The notes beneath the pieces were generated by a model. It was not told the origin of the DNA and did not search any database. It worked only from the letters and a program-made list of their open reading frames with translations. From positions 159,854 to 223,853 of the forward strand of contig CADCVR010000001.1 in NCBI GenBank assembly GCA_902806205.1: a stretch of DNA of 64,000 nt, read 5' to 3'. The translations under genes and the position numbers were made by a program. This document shows, one piece after another, positions 35,180 through 43,542 of this stretch. This DNA is from an uncultured Solirubrobacteraceae bacterium (GTDB lineage: Bacteria > Actinomycetota > Thermoleophilia > Solirubrobacterales > Solirubrobacteraceae). Positions within the stretch are counted from its first letter, which is position 1. Each line of letters opens with the position of its first letter.

Positions 35180-36211
35180 CTAGGGGGTGGCGAGCAGCTC
35201 CGGCAGGGTGGCGAGCTCCTCGGTGGCCAGCCAGACGCCGGAGCCTGCCGCGGGCGCGTCGTCGTCGTCTGCGGGCAGGTGACCGCCGCCGACGGAGTCC
35301 TTCACGCGGCGCAGCAGCCCCGTGGCGTCGTCGTAGGCGTAGCGGTCCGAGCCGAACGCGTCCTCCGCGGACGCCCGCCTTCGGGTCTTCGGCGGGCTGC
35401 GCTTCGACACCCGGCGCGCGGCGGAGGCGCGGCTCGACGTCGCCTGTCGCCTGGAGATGCGGCCGAGGTCGAGCTGGTACCAGGTGACCTCGCCGTTCGC
35501 GCGCGTCACGGCGAAGTACTCCGTGTCGCCCCGCTGCAGCTCGACGGTCTGGCAACTGGACTTGCGCGGCTTGCAGGCGCCTTCCCCGGAGGCCCTCGCG
35601 TCCGAGGAGACCAGGAATACGGCCGTCCGCTTGTCGGAGAGCACCCCGAGGTAGATGAGGAACGGGTTGTCGGCGGAGGGCAGCGGCGTGAGGCGCTCGA
35701 CGGTCCGGCGGACACGCTTGGCCCCCGTCTGGCCGAGGACCAGCGACACGACGTAGGGGTCCAGCGGATCAGACGCGGGCGGCTTCGGCGCCGTCGGCGG
35801 AGCCGGGGCCGTCGGGGCGGTCGGCCCGGCCGGGGCGGTCGGGGCTGCCGGGGCACCACCCGCGCTCCGGCCGCCCTTGGGGGGCGCCTGCGTCGGGGAC
35901 TGCCCGGCGGGCGGGGCGGTGATGCCCGTCGTGCCCGTGGCGGCCGGGGGCGCCTTGCGCTGCTTGAACGGGTCGCGGACCGCTCCTCCGCGGTCGCGAC
36001 GGCCCGGGAAGCCGGGGTCGAGCGCGACCTGCGCCGGCGGTGCGACCCCGCCCGCGGCGCCCGTGGCGCCGGCCGGCGCGCCCACCGCGGCGTCGTCGTC
36101 GGAGCCACCGAGGGCGACCGGGACGGCCACGAGGGCGAGCAGCAGCACGAGGGCCACCGGCCAGAGGCGCTTCTCGACCAGGTCGGTCCACAGGTTCTTG
36201 AAGTAGCTCAC
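35180..36211 (-). CDS. pilus-cluster membrane protein in the PilP position
   Basis: Not recognised by sequence. The 343-residue protein has one N-terminal membrane helix (about 17-36, LWPVALVLLLALVAVPVAL), a long Pro/Ala/Gly/Thr-rich spacer (about 40-150) and a C-terminal folded part (about 150-340) with a Cys pair (GACKPRKSSCQTVEL). Just after the helix region it has RDPFKQR, reminiscent of the RDPF-type motif in PilP, the protein that follows PilO in type IV pilus operons. Here too it follows pilO with a 4-base overlap. The likely role is a periplasm-facing pilus assembly component bridging PilN/PilO (inference from position). The domain's Arg/Lys-rich segment near 260-285 is unusual. Confidence 0.72.
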   Translation of the reverse strand: MSYFKNLWTDLVEKRLWPVALVLLLALVAVPVALGGSDDDAAVGAPAGATGAAGGVAPPAQVALDPGFPGRRDRGGAVRDPFKQRKAPPAATGTTGITAPPAGQSPTQAPPKGGRSAGGAPAAPTAPAGPTAPTAPAPPTAPKPPASDPLDPYVVSLVLGQTGAKRVRRTVERLTPLPSADNPFLIYLGVLSDKRTAVFLVSSDARASGEGACKPRKSSCQTVELQRGDTEYFAVTRANGEVTWYQLDLGRISRRQATSSRASAARRVSKRSPPKTRRRASAEDAFGSDRYAYDDATGLLRRVKDSVGGGHLPADDDDAPAAGSGVWLATEELATLPELLATP

Positions 36212-37068
36212 GGGGTGCCGACCCCCGTGGCGGCCGCGGGAGGTGTCGAAGGGGCGGGGGCGCCGGTGGCTGCCACCGGTGTCGCCGTGGACGGCGCCGC
36301 CGGCGAGGAGCCCGCCGTGAGCCCCTCGTCGGGGGGCAGCAGGTAGGCCGTGGCGCGGACGGAGGCAAGCATGTTCGGGAAGCCCTTCGGGCTTGCGCTG
36401 AGCGAGAAGCCGTCGACGGTCAGCAGGCGGCCGCGGACGGTCACGTCCTCGCCTTGGACCTGCGTGAAGCGGTCGAGGCGGGCCAGGAAGTCCTGGAGGC
36501 GGAAGAAGCTGCCCGTGAAGGCGAAGTCGAACGGCATGGTCGGGAAGCCCGCGGCGCCGACGACGGCACCCGGCGGCAGCGTCGAAGCGGCGGCCTGGGT
36601 GGCGGGGACCGCGCCGCCGGGAGCGGGGGCGGCCGGCCCTGCGGGACCTGTCGCGCCGGTCGGGGCGGGCTTGCCCTTCTCGGCGGCGCCGACGGCGGCG
36701 ACCTGTGCGGCCGGGGGCGCGGCGGCCGGGGCACCGCCGCCCGTGGCCAGCTCGATGGAGCGGAAGTCCACGCGCGAGCGGTCGGCGGCACTCTCGAGCT
36801 GGACGACGAGCGAGGGCACGTCGTCGTCGGCGGGCACGGCCTTGCCGAGCGCCGAGACGGCGGCGTAGTCGGCGCGGTAGGCCGTCTTGGCGGCCTCCCC
36901 CTGGCTGACGAGCGCCTGCGCCGCGCTCAGGCGGCTCTGCGCGGTCGTGATCTGCGCGTCGAGGGCCTTGGCGTCCTTGCGAACGGGCGCGAGCAGCAAG
37001 AACCAGGCGGCGGCGACGAGCGCCAGCGCGGCGACGACGGTCAGGACGGTGCGGTCGCGTGCGGTCAC
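36208..37068 (-). CDS. pilO: type IV pilus assembly protein PilO-like
   Basis: Bitopic inner-membrane protein of the pilus alignment complex. The 286 residues have a short cytoplasmic N-terminus, one TM helix (about 8-27, VLTVVAALALVAAAWFLLLAPV), a coiled-coil region (about 30-80, DAKALDAQITTAQSRLSAAQALVSQGEAAK) and a C-terminal ferredoxin-like segment with FDFAFTGSFFRLQDFLARLDRFTQV, matching PilO. A low-complexity Gly/Ala/Pro insert (about 110-165, including GATGPAGPAAPAPGG) splits the protein. Overlaps both neighbours by 4 bases. Confidence 0.87.
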   Translation of the reverse strand: MTARDRTVLTVVAALALVAAAWFLLLAPVRKDAKALDAQITTAQSRLSAAQALVSQGEAAKTAYRADYAAVSALGKAVPADDDVPSLVVQLESAADRSRVDFRSIELATGGGAPAAAPPAAQVAAVGAAEKGKPAPTGATGPAGPAAPAPGGAVPATQAAASTLPPGAVVGAAGFPTMPFDFAFTGSFFRLQDFLARLDRFTQVQGEDVTVRGRLLTVDGFSLSASPKGFPNMLASVRATAYLLPPDEGLTAGSSPAAPSTATPVAATGAPAPSTPPAAATGVGTP

Positions 37069-37841
37069 GGGGTTCCTTGCGTGGTGGCGGCGGGACCCGC
37101 GGGGCCCGTCGCGCCGTTCGGGATGCGCTGTGCGGCGACGATGCGGCCCGCGCCCTTGGCCGCGGTCGGCACGCCGCCCGCGGCCGGGTCGAAGAAGATG
37201 ACGAGGGCGAACTGCGGGAAGCGCGCGTTGCCCTGGCGGCAGTCGTCGCCCGAGGAGCCGCCGCGTCCGCCGGAGGCGTCGGCCTTCACCGACGACTGCA
37301 GCGCGACGCGGGTGACACCATCGATCAGCCGCATGCGGGTGATCATGCGCGCGACCGACGTCTGGTCGGTGGTGCAGCCGACGATCTCGACGGCCGGCAC
37401 GGCCAGCGCGGAGCGCAGACCACTCGTCTGCCCGGCGATCGAAGCCTTGAGCGTGACCCCGGGCGCGACCGTGCCCTGCAGCCCCGTCAGCGAGACGTTG
37501 GGCGGGACGACGCGGGCGAGCTCACGCAGTGCGTGGGACCAGTCGAAGCGACTGGCGGCAAGCGAGCTGACCGTCTGGGTGCGCCTGGCGCGCAAGCCGG
37601 CGAACTGCACGAAGGACGCGAGCTCGGCGGCCTGGGCCTCCACGGCGGCGGCCTGGCGTTCGACGGTCGCGAGCTCGGAGCGCTTCTCGCCGACGGAGCG
37701 CTTCTCCAGCGTGTAGAACGAGACGACGACGACGAGGACGGCCAGCAGGCCGAGCAGCACGTAGGCCGCGCCGCCCGAGCGCCCCCCGGCGGCTCCGCCG
37801 CCGCGCCGCTCCTCGACCGGGACGAGGTTGACCGCGCGCAT
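37065..37841 (-). CDS. pilN: type IV pilus assembly protein PilN-like
   Basis: Partner of PilO and PilM in the inner-membrane pilus complex. The 258 residues begin MRAVNLVPVEERR, matching the conserved PilN N-terminal INLLP-type motif that binds a groove on PilM. Then come one TM helix (about 25-46, AAYVLLGLLAVLVVVVSFYTL), a coiled coil (about 50-85) and a C-terminal domain beginning WSHALRELARVVPPNVSLTGLQG. The C-terminal tail is Gly/Ala/Thr-rich (NGATGPAGPAATTQGTP). Its start shares one base with the pilM stop. Confidence 0.88.
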   Translation of the reverse strand: MRAVNLVPVEERRGGGAAGGRSGGAAYVLLGLLAVLVVVVSFYTLEKRSVGEKRSELATVERQAAAVEAQAAELASFVQFAGLRARRTQTVSSLAASRFDWSHALRELARVVPPNVSLTGLQGTVAPGVTLKASIAGQTSGLRSALAVPAVEIVGCTTDQTSVARMITRMRLIDGVTRVALQSSVKADASGGRGGSSGDDCRQGNARFPQFALVIFFDPAAGGVPTAAKGAGRIVAAQRIPNGATGPAGPAATTQGTP

Positions 37842-38887
37842 CAGACGGCCGCCTCGACCGCAAGGCCGGCGGCGACGCCGAAGCGCTGGGCGCCGAGCGC
37901 CTCGGGCGCCCCGGCGACCGTGCCGACGACCACCGGGAGTGCGAGGTCGCGGCCGAGCGCCGCGGCGAAGCCGGGGACCGACGCGGCCGCTCCGGTCAGG
38001 ACGCAGCGCGTCGCGCCGCCGCCCTGGCCGCCCTGGGAGAGATGGAAGTCGACGGTGTTGCGCACCTCACCGGCGATGCGGCGGACGCCGTCGACGAGAA
38101 CCGTGCGTGCCTCCTCGAGGATGAGCTCGTCGCCGTCGATCTCCTCGAGCGGCGTGTCGAGCCCGACGTGGGTCAGCCACCCCCGGGCGTGCTCGAGCGT
38201 GAGGCCGCGGCGCTCGGCCAGCTCGACCGCGAGCGCCTCGATGCCGCCACCGACCACGCGCGTGAAGGTGCAGGTGGTGCCCTGCGCGACCGCGAGGTTC
38301 GTCAGACCGCCGATGCTCAGGTACAGGACGGTGTCGTCGAGCGCGTGGCCGTCGGTGCCGGCGAACGCGCGGACCATGCCGAACGCCGCGAGGTCGATGC
38401 CCTCGACGCGCAGGCCCGCGTTGCGGGCGGCCAGCAGCACGCGGTCGACCATGTCGCGCCGAGCCGCCACGAGCATGACGCGCTGGCGCGGGCCGTTGGG
38501 GGTGTCGACCACGTCGAGCGCCTGGAAGTCGAGGACCGCCGCGTCGATCGGCATGGGGATCTCGTCGGCGGCCTGGAAGCGGACGGCGGCCGCCAGCTCC
38601 TTGGGCTCTGCGATCGGCGGCAGCTCGAGGACGCGCACGACGATCTTCTGGTTGGCGATGCCGATGCGTACGCGCTTGGGCAGGTCCTTGTTCTCGGCCC
38701 ACAGCGTCCGCAGGACCCCACTGAGCGCCTCGACGTCGGTGACCTCCCCGTCGCGGACGACACCCGCCTCGAGCGCGGCCGTGGCGGCGGTCTTGACCGA
38801 CAGGCTGCCGTTGAGGGTCACGTTGGCGGCGTGGACGCCGCTGGGCTCGATCTCGAGCCCGACGTAGGCTGGGGTGCGCTTGGCCAT
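37841..38887 (-). CDS. pilM: type IV pilus assembly ATPase-fold protein PilM
   Basis: Cytoplasmic actin/FtsA-like protein that binds PilN and signals to the pilus motor. The 348 residues show the PilM pattern: YVGLEIEPSGVHAANV at the start (phosphate-1 region), RVRIGIANQKIVVRVLELPPI, FQAADEIPMPIDAAVLDFQAL, VDRVLLAARNAGLRVEGIDLAAF, then the second nucleotide loop VLYLSIGGLTNLAV and a C-terminal CVLTGAAASVPGF. First of the pilMNO(P) run, 57 bases downstream of the prepilin peptidase gene. The motor genes pilB, pilT and pilC are not in the window and must lie elsewhere. Confidence 0.93.
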   Translation of the reverse strand: MAKRTPAYVGLEIEPSGVHAANVTLNGSLSVKTAATAALEAGVVRDGEVTDVEALSGVLRTLWAENKDLPKRVRIGIANQKIVVRVLELPPIAEPKELAAAVRFQAADEIPMPIDAAVLDFQALDVVDTPNGPRQRVMLVAARRDMVDRVLLAARNAGLRVEGIDLAAFGMVRAFAGTDGHALDDTVLYLSIGGLTNLAVAQGTTCTFTRVVGGGIEALAVELAERRGLTLEHARGWLTHVGLDTPLEEIDGDELILEEARTVLVDGVRRIAGEVRNTVDFHLSQGGQGGGATRCVLTGAAASVPGFAAALGRDLALPVVVGTVAGAPEALGAQRFGVAAGLAVEAAV

Positions 38888-38944
38888 CTCGACTCTCTTT
38901 TCGTCCAGAACGGCTGGACCCTTGAGTCCTCCGCCCGCGGGCGG

Positions 38945-39700
38945 TCAGAACGTCTGGAGGTAGGCGTCCACGAGCTCGTCTCCCGTGAAGAGCGCCAGCA
39001 CAGACCCGAGTGCGAGAAACGGCCCGAAGGGCACCTGGGTCCTGCGCCCGCGCTCGCGCCCGAGGCGCGCCATGACCACCACACCGGCGAGCACGCCCAC
39101 GATCAGCGCGACGAAGACCGCGGGCGCGACGGCCCGGCCGAGGTAGAGCCCCATGACGAAGGCGAGCTTCACGTCCCCGAGCCCCATGCCCGCCGGGTAC
39201 GCCAGCGCGGCGAGGAGGAAGAATCCCCCGGCGGCGAACGCCGCGATGAGCTGCTCGGGCACCCCGCCGGGGTCCAGGGCGATCCCGATGACCAGCGCGA
39301 GGATCGCCGCCGGATAGGTGAGCTTGTTGAGGATCAGCCGGTGCTCGAGGTCGATCGGCACGACGGCGACCATCAGCGTCACGAGCACGATGCCCAGCGC
39401 GATCGCCGCGGGGTCATCCCACTTCGCCGCGACGACGGCGACCCACAGAACGGCGGTGACGAGCTCCAGCACGGGGTAGCGCGGGGAGATCGGGTGCGCG
39501 CAGTCGCGGCAGCGGCCGCGCAGCAGCAGCCAGGAGACGACCGGCACGTTGTCGCGCTTGCGCACGGGGTGGCCGCAGCTCGGGCAGTGCGAGCCCGGAT
39601 GGTTGAGGGTCCCGCCGCGCGGCAGCCGGTGGACGACGACGTTGAGGAAGGAGCCGACGGCCAGGCCGGTGACGGCGGCGAAGGCGAGGGCGAGGAGCAC
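38945..39700 (-). CDS. pilD: prepilin peptidase (leader peptidase / N-methyltransferase)
   Basis: Polytopic membrane aspartic protease that cuts and N-methylates prepilins. The 251 residues have about seven TM helices. The N-terminal methyltransferase part holds the four-Cys zinc site (C39, C42, C64, C67 in CPSCGHP and CRDCAHP). The catalytic aspartates are D117 (VPIDLEHRLI) and D176 (GLGDVKLAFVMGLYLG). Length and topology are normal for A24 peptidases. Placed between the assembly genes and the minor pilins, its substrates. Confidence 0.96.
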   Translation of the reverse strand: MLLALAFAAVTGLAVGSFLNVVVHRLPRGGTLNHPGSHCPSCGHPVRKRDNVPVVSWLLLRGRCRDCAHPISPRYPVLELVTAVLWVAVVAAKWDDPAAIALGIVLVTLMVAVVPIDLEHRLILNKLTYPAAILALVIGIALDPGGVPEQLIAAFAAGGFFLLAALAYPAGMGLGDVKLAFVMGLYLGRAVAPAVFVALIVGVLAGVVVMARLGRERGRRTQVPFGPFLALGSVLALFTGDELVDAYLQTF

Positions 39701-39725
39701 GGCGGGGAACGTACTCGTCGCGCGC

Positions 39726-40946
39726 TCAGCCCGCCCGGATCTCGCGCCAGGTGTTCTGGATGACGCCCGCGGAGCCGTAGGAGGCGACGGCCCGGTAGGC
39801 GTTCAGGTCGAACTGGATGTTCAGGGCGCTCGAGCCGACCGTCATCTGCGCGTTGCCGTCGATGATCACGCCGCCGTTGATCAGCGCGTTGCCCTGCGTC
39901 TTGACCCCGGCGCTCGTCGAGTTCGCGGTGTTCGCGTTGTAGACCACGCCGTAGAACTTCGTGGTGCCGTCGAAGGTGACCGTGCCGGCGTTCATGACCA
40001 GAACGCCGGGCGCCTGCGGCGTGTTGAACTGCGCGTTGCCGGCGTACGTGCAGTTCCCGGATTCGACGTAGACGATCTGCCCGCTGAGCTGGGCCTCCGT
40101 GGGGCAGCTGGCGTAGTAGCTGCCGTTGGCGATCGCCGTCGTCTTGAGGCGCGCGCGGGCCTCCGGGGTCATGGCCGCCCCCAGCGCCGGATCGGAGACC
40201 GGCGTCGCGCCGCTGACCTGGTTGGCCAGGGTCCCGAGAAGCGCGGTCAGCGATCCGTTCGGGGGCAACAAGGCGTGCCCCAGGCACGGCGCAAGCGGGT
40301 CCGCGAGGGGGTCGCAGCGCACCGCGACCAGTCCGTTGTTGGACCGGATGAGCTCCTTGTTGCCGTTGTTGGTGATCTTCAGGCTGCCGGCGATGAGCGC
40401 CGCGTGCGGCAGATCCTCCTCCTGCTGCTCGGAGCGCACGAGCGCCACGAGCGTCCGCTTGCGACCCTGCGCGACGGCCTGGGCGCGGACCCATACCTTG
40501 CCGTCGTTGTTGGCGTCGTAGCCAGGATACGGCGGGCTCTGCGTGTCGGAGTAGAAGCTCGACGGCGCGCCGACCGGACCGTTGTCGCGGACGGTGGTCT
40601 CCCACGTTGCACCGGTCAGGTCCGGTGAGCCGCCCTGGCTCAGGTAGGCGTTGTCCGGGCAGCGGGTGGAGGTGGATGCCTGCGTGCAGGTGCCGTACGG
40701 CAGCGTGGTGGGGGGCACTCTGGCGGCGCCCAGGCCGGGCCAGTCGCGGCCCAGCGCGAAGATCTGCGCGTTGAGCGCGGATTCCGCCAGGTTGAAGGCG
40801 GAGTCGCGCACGCGCTCGGCCTGCGAGGCGCCCGTTTGGGTGTCGACGGTCGACGCGATCGCGAAGCCCGCGGTGAGCATGACGCCCATGAGCACCATGA
40901 CCACGAGCAGCGCCATTCCGTCCTCGCCTGATCGCCGGTCGCTCAT
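39726..40946 (-). CDS. PilX-like pilus-associated protein
   Basis: Probable minor pilin or pilus-assembly protein of 406 residues. A short N-terminus (MSDRRSGEDG) precedes a pilin-like hydrophobic helix (about 11-32, MALLVVMVLMGVMLTAGFAIAS) as in PilX-type proteins, which lack a strict Glu5. Then come DSAFNLAESALNAQIFALGRDWPG, a region with DANNDGKVWVRAQAVAQGRKRTLVALVR, and a C-terminal domain of short beta repeats (GNCTYAGNAQFNTPQAPGVLVMNAGTVTFDGTTKFYGVVYNAN), suggesting a beta-helix or sandwich exposed on the surface. The DxNNDGxV stretch is calcium-loop-like. Start overlaps the next gene's stop (ATGA). Confidence 0.78.
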   Translation of the reverse strand: MSDRRSGEDGMALLVVMVLMGVMLTAGFAIASTVDTQTGASQAERVRDSAFNLAESALNAQIFALGRDWPGLGAARVPPTTLPYGTCTQASTSTRCPDNAYLSQGGSPDLTGATWETTVRDNGPVGAPSSFYSDTQSPPYPGYDANNDGKVWVRAQAVAQGRKRTLVALVRSEQQEEDLPHAALIAGSLKITNNGNKELIRSNNGLVAVRCDPLADPLAPCLGHALLPPNGSLTALLGTLANQVSGATPVSDPALGAAMTPEARARLKTTAIANGSYYASCPTEAQLSGQIVYVESGNCTYAGNAQFNTPQAPGVLVMNAGTVTFDGTTKFYGVVYNANTANSTSAGVKTQGNALINGGVIIDGNAQMTVGSSALNIQFDLNAYRAVASYGSAGVIQNTWREIRAG

Positions 40947-41800
40947 GCCGTCGCCTCCTGGGTTGCGCTCACGCCGATCAGTCCGGCTGGGTCCGAGACC
41001 TCGAGGCGAAGCTGGTGCACGCTGCCGGCCGCCAGTCCGGTGTAGGTGAAGGTGATCCCCCTGCCGACTTCGGTGGCACCGTCGAACCAGACGTAGCGCA
41101 GCGGGTCGCCTTCGGGGTCGGCAGACGCCGAGCCGTTGAGCACCAGTCCGCCTGACGTCCTGGCCCAGGTGAACGACGCTGTGGGACGGCGGTTCTGATT
41201 GCGCAGGAACACGCCCGTCGACAGACGGGTTGGCGGCGGTTGGCGCACGGTGTCCGTGTCGACGAGCAGGTCGACGTGGACCGCCGAGATGTCGGTGAGG
41301 ACGGAGGAGTCGTAGGAGAACACCGGGACGGCGCCGTTGACGATGTTCTCCGCAGCGATGACGGTCCGGTCCCACCCCGCGCCGGGGCATGCGGTGCCCG
41401 ACGGAGCAGGCGGGACGGTGGCCGTCGTCCACGTCTGCGTCTGCTCCTGGAGCCGGCCTCCGCTGTCGAGGCAGTAGCGCACGCGCTTGGTGTTCGTCGC
41501 GTTCGTCCCCGAGTTGGGTCCGGCCGGATCGACCGTCTTGAAGATGAGGTCGCCGGCCGACGCGAAGTCGACGGCCTGGGGCTGCTCGGGCGTGGGGCTG
41601 GCGAGGTTGCGCAGGTCGCGCGCGATGCGGTCGGCGGCGGAGCGGGCGGCGTCCTGGGTGTCGGTGCGCCGGGTCTGGTCGCCGGCACTGGCGATGAAGC
41701 CCTCGAAGAGGGTCAAGGTGGCCCCGAGCACGACGACCAGCAGCGTGCAGGCCACCAGCACGGAGGTCAGCGACACCTCTCCGCGCTCGCCGCGGGTCAT
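40943..41800 (-). CDS. minor pilin with C-terminal PKD-like domain
   Basis: PilW/GspJ-like minor pilin, 285 residues. N-terminal prepilin segment RGEVSLTSVLVACTLLVVVLGATLTLFEGF (about 5-35); the usual Glu at mature position 5 is replaced by Ser, as tolerated in GspK-like tip subunits. A helix and a pilin globular domain follow (about 40-195), with CLDSGG and CPGAGW Cys. The end (about 200-280) resembles a PKD fold: RPTASFTWARTSGG, then SADPEGDPLRYVWFDG, a Thr/Tyr strand and LRLEVSDPAG. PKD domains bind proteins or glycans in surface proteins. Overlaps both neighbours by 4 bases. Confidence 0.82.
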   Translation of the reverse strand: MTRGERGEVSLTSVLVACTLLVVVLGATLTLFEGFIASAGDQTRRTDTQDAARSAADRIARDLRNLASPTPEQPQAVDFASAGDLIFKTVDPAGPNSGTNATNTKRVRYCLDSGGRLQEQTQTWTTATVPPAPSGTACPGAGWDRTVIAAENIVNGAVPVFSYDSSVLTDISAVHVDLLVDTDTVRQPPPTRLSTGVFLRNQNRRPTASFTWARTSGGLVLNGSASADPEGDPLRYVWFDGATEVGRGITFTYTGLAAGSVHQLRLEVSDPAGLIGVSATQEATA

Positions 41801-43395
41801 CGCCGCACCGGTCCGAGCTGAGCGGATTCACGCAGCTGGTCGTTGACCGCGGTGATCCAGTAGTCGTGGGCCTGGCCGTTCGTCCGCGTGTCGGTGTAGG
41901 TCAGCGGCTGGCCTGGGGTGATGTAGGCGCTGTCCAGCCGGTCGGCGTAGGCCTGGCCGCCCCGGTAGATGTTGTAGTGGTCGGGCGCGGTCAGCCCCGC
42001 GGGTGCCGTCCAGGTCAGCACCACGTTGCCGTTGGAGAGCGAGGCCTGCAGCGAGCCGGGCGTGCCCGGCGCGGTCGACAGGACGGAGTCGTTGATCTTC
42101 ACCACCGCGGAGCGGTCACCTGCCCGCAACGCACCGGCGGGATCGCGGTCGTAGCCGACGACGGAGTACTCGAGCGTCTGCGTCTGCAGGAGCCCTGGTG
42201 GCGGCGGAGCGCCGCCGTCGCGGCACGCGGTGCGCACCGCCCGGGCGCAGACCTCCACCCAGGAACCGCCGTTGACCCGGCGGTCGACGCGGAAGCCCTG
42301 GGAGTCGTGCTCCTTGGCCGGGCTCCACTCGATCTCCACCGCGCTGCCGTTGCGCCCCGCCGCGACGCGCGCAGGAGCGAAGTGCTGGCGCCGGTTGACC
42401 ACGATGGTCTCCGAGCGCGTCGCACCGTACTGGCCGTACTGATCGAAGGCCTTGGCCGACAGCTGGTAGCTGCCGTCCACGACCTCTGAGGCGGCCGGCT
42501 GGGCCCCTACCGTGGAGGTGACGGAGCCGATCTCCCAGTTGCCTGACCAGTTCCCGCCACCGGTCGACCCAAACGTGCCGATCGCGGTGCCGTCGAGGTA
42601 GAGCGCCACGGTGCTGGGTGTGTTCGTCGTCGTCGCCGTGAGCCCCAGGGCGTTTCGCGTGTCGCTGATGGTGTTCGTCGCCGCGGTCAGGCTCGTCACC
42701 GCCGGGGCGGCGGCCAGCCCGGGGTTGTTGACCTGACTGGTCTGCAGGTTGTAGCCCCCGGGCCAGCGCACGAGCGAGACGATGCGCTTGTAGTCCGCCG
42801 GGTTCGTGTCCGTGCAGGTCGACAGCAGGCAGAGGGTCGCCGTGGCCGAGGCGACGCCGTCCACGGTCCCGTCGAGGTTGACGTCGATCCCGCAGAGGCC
42901 GGCGTTCGCATCGGCGGTCACCCCTGCGCCCGGGAGGGTTCCGAGCGCCGTCGCGTTGATGATCGAGGCACAATCCGGCGGTGGCGAAGGCATGGCCGGA
43001 CAGAAGACGTCGGCCGCGTGCGCCCCGGTGCCGTCACGGGGGTCGTCCACGGTGCAGACGCCCATGGACACGGTGTACGTCGCGTTCCGGCGCCGGATCG
43101 TCCACCCCGCGGTGCCGAGCGAGGAGTCGCCGAGGGCAGGGCGCGCGCGGACCGCGGCGCCCACGCCGTTCGGCGTGAGCTGGTCGTAGGACACCGACCG
43201 CGCGGCCTCGACGAGCTCGCGCTGCAAGTTGGTCCCCTGCTCGCGAGTACGGGTCTTGACCGTGGTGGACGCCGCCTGCTCGACGACGGTCAGGGTGGCG
43301 ACCAGGCCGACGAGCAGCAGCGTGCACGCGACCATCGTCTCGATGATCGTGAAGCCCGCCTGGCCTTCGGCGGACGTGTGGTGGGGCTGCAGCAT
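41797..43395 (-). CDS. large PilV-like minor pilin with fibronectin-type domains
   Basis: 532 residues, three to four times a usual minor pilin. Class III-type prepilin signal GQAG then FTIIETMVACTLLLVGLVATL (cleavage after Gly14, Glu5 present). The pilin domain reaches about 190 and contains an EF-hand-like loop DVNLDGTVD. From about 215 to 315 there is an Ig-like domain (NTPSTVALYLDGTAIGT ... DGSYQLSAKAFDQYGQ), and from about 330 to 525 two fibronectin type III-like modules (VEIEWSPAKEHDSQGFRVDRRVNGGSW; PGSLQASLSNGNVVLTWTAPAG ... HYNIYRGGQ ... YWITAVND). Likely a pilus-tip adhesin (inference). A hairpin lies in its leader. Confidence 0.85.
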   Translation of the reverse strand: MLQPHHTSAEGQAGFTIIETMVACTLLLVGLVATLTVVEQAASTTVKTRTREQGTNLQRELVEAARSVSYDQLTPNGVGAAVRARPALGDSSLGTAGWTIRRRNATYTVSMGVCTVDDPRDGTGAHAADVFCPAMPSPPPDCASIINATALGTLPGAGVTADANAGLCGIDVNLDGTVDGVASATATLCLLSTCTDTNPADYKRIVSLVRWPGGYNLQTSQVNNPGLAAAPAVTSLTAATNTISDTRNALGLTATTTNTPSTVALYLDGTAIGTFGSTGGGNWSGNWEIGSVTSTVGAQPAASEVVDGSYQLSAKAFDQYGQYGATRSETIVVNRRQHFAPARVAAGRNGSAVEIEWSPAKEHDSQGFRVDRRVNGGSWVEVCARAVRTACRDGGAPPPPGLLQTQTLEYSVVGYDRDPAGALRAGDRSAVVKINDSVLSTAPGTPGSLQASLSNGNVVLTWTAPAGLTAPDHYNIYRGGQAYADRLDSAYITPGQPLTYTDTRTNGQAHDYWITAVNDQLRESAQLGPVRR

Positions 43396-43405
43396 CGCCT
43401 GACGT

Positions 43406-43428
43406 CCTTCGGCCGATCTGGCCGAAGG
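43406..43428 (-). promoter_or_regulatory. hairpin in the leader of the PilV-like gene
   Basis: Perfect 9-bp inverted repeat CCTTCGGCC / GGCCGAAGG with a 5-base loop, ending 10 bases before the ATG at 43395. On the minus strand the AAGG of its 3' arm is the only Shine-Dalgarno-like sequence ahead of that ATG, so folding would hide it. It could damp translation of the minor pilins relative to the major pilin, or act as a processing stem. Function is inferred. Confidence 0.55.
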
Positions 43429-43480
43429 GTTGAGCGGCTGGACGATCAGTGGACGCCCGATCGGAGGAGCACGGAAACGA

Positions 43481-43509
43481 CGAAGGCGGCCCCGGGGGGC
43501 CGCCTTCGC
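43481..43509 (-). terminator. terminator-like hairpin after the major pilin gene
   Basis: Perfect 11-bp stem CGAAGGCGGCC / GGCCGCCTTCG with a 7-base CCGGGG-type loop, 34 bases after the pilin stop. On the minus strand it is followed by a short T-containing tract (CGTTTCCGT). It would end or attenuate the abundant pilin message before the minor pilin genes. Confidence 0.75.
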
Positions 43510-43542
43510 TTCAACGGAGGTGTTCGCGGGACCAGCCCGGAA

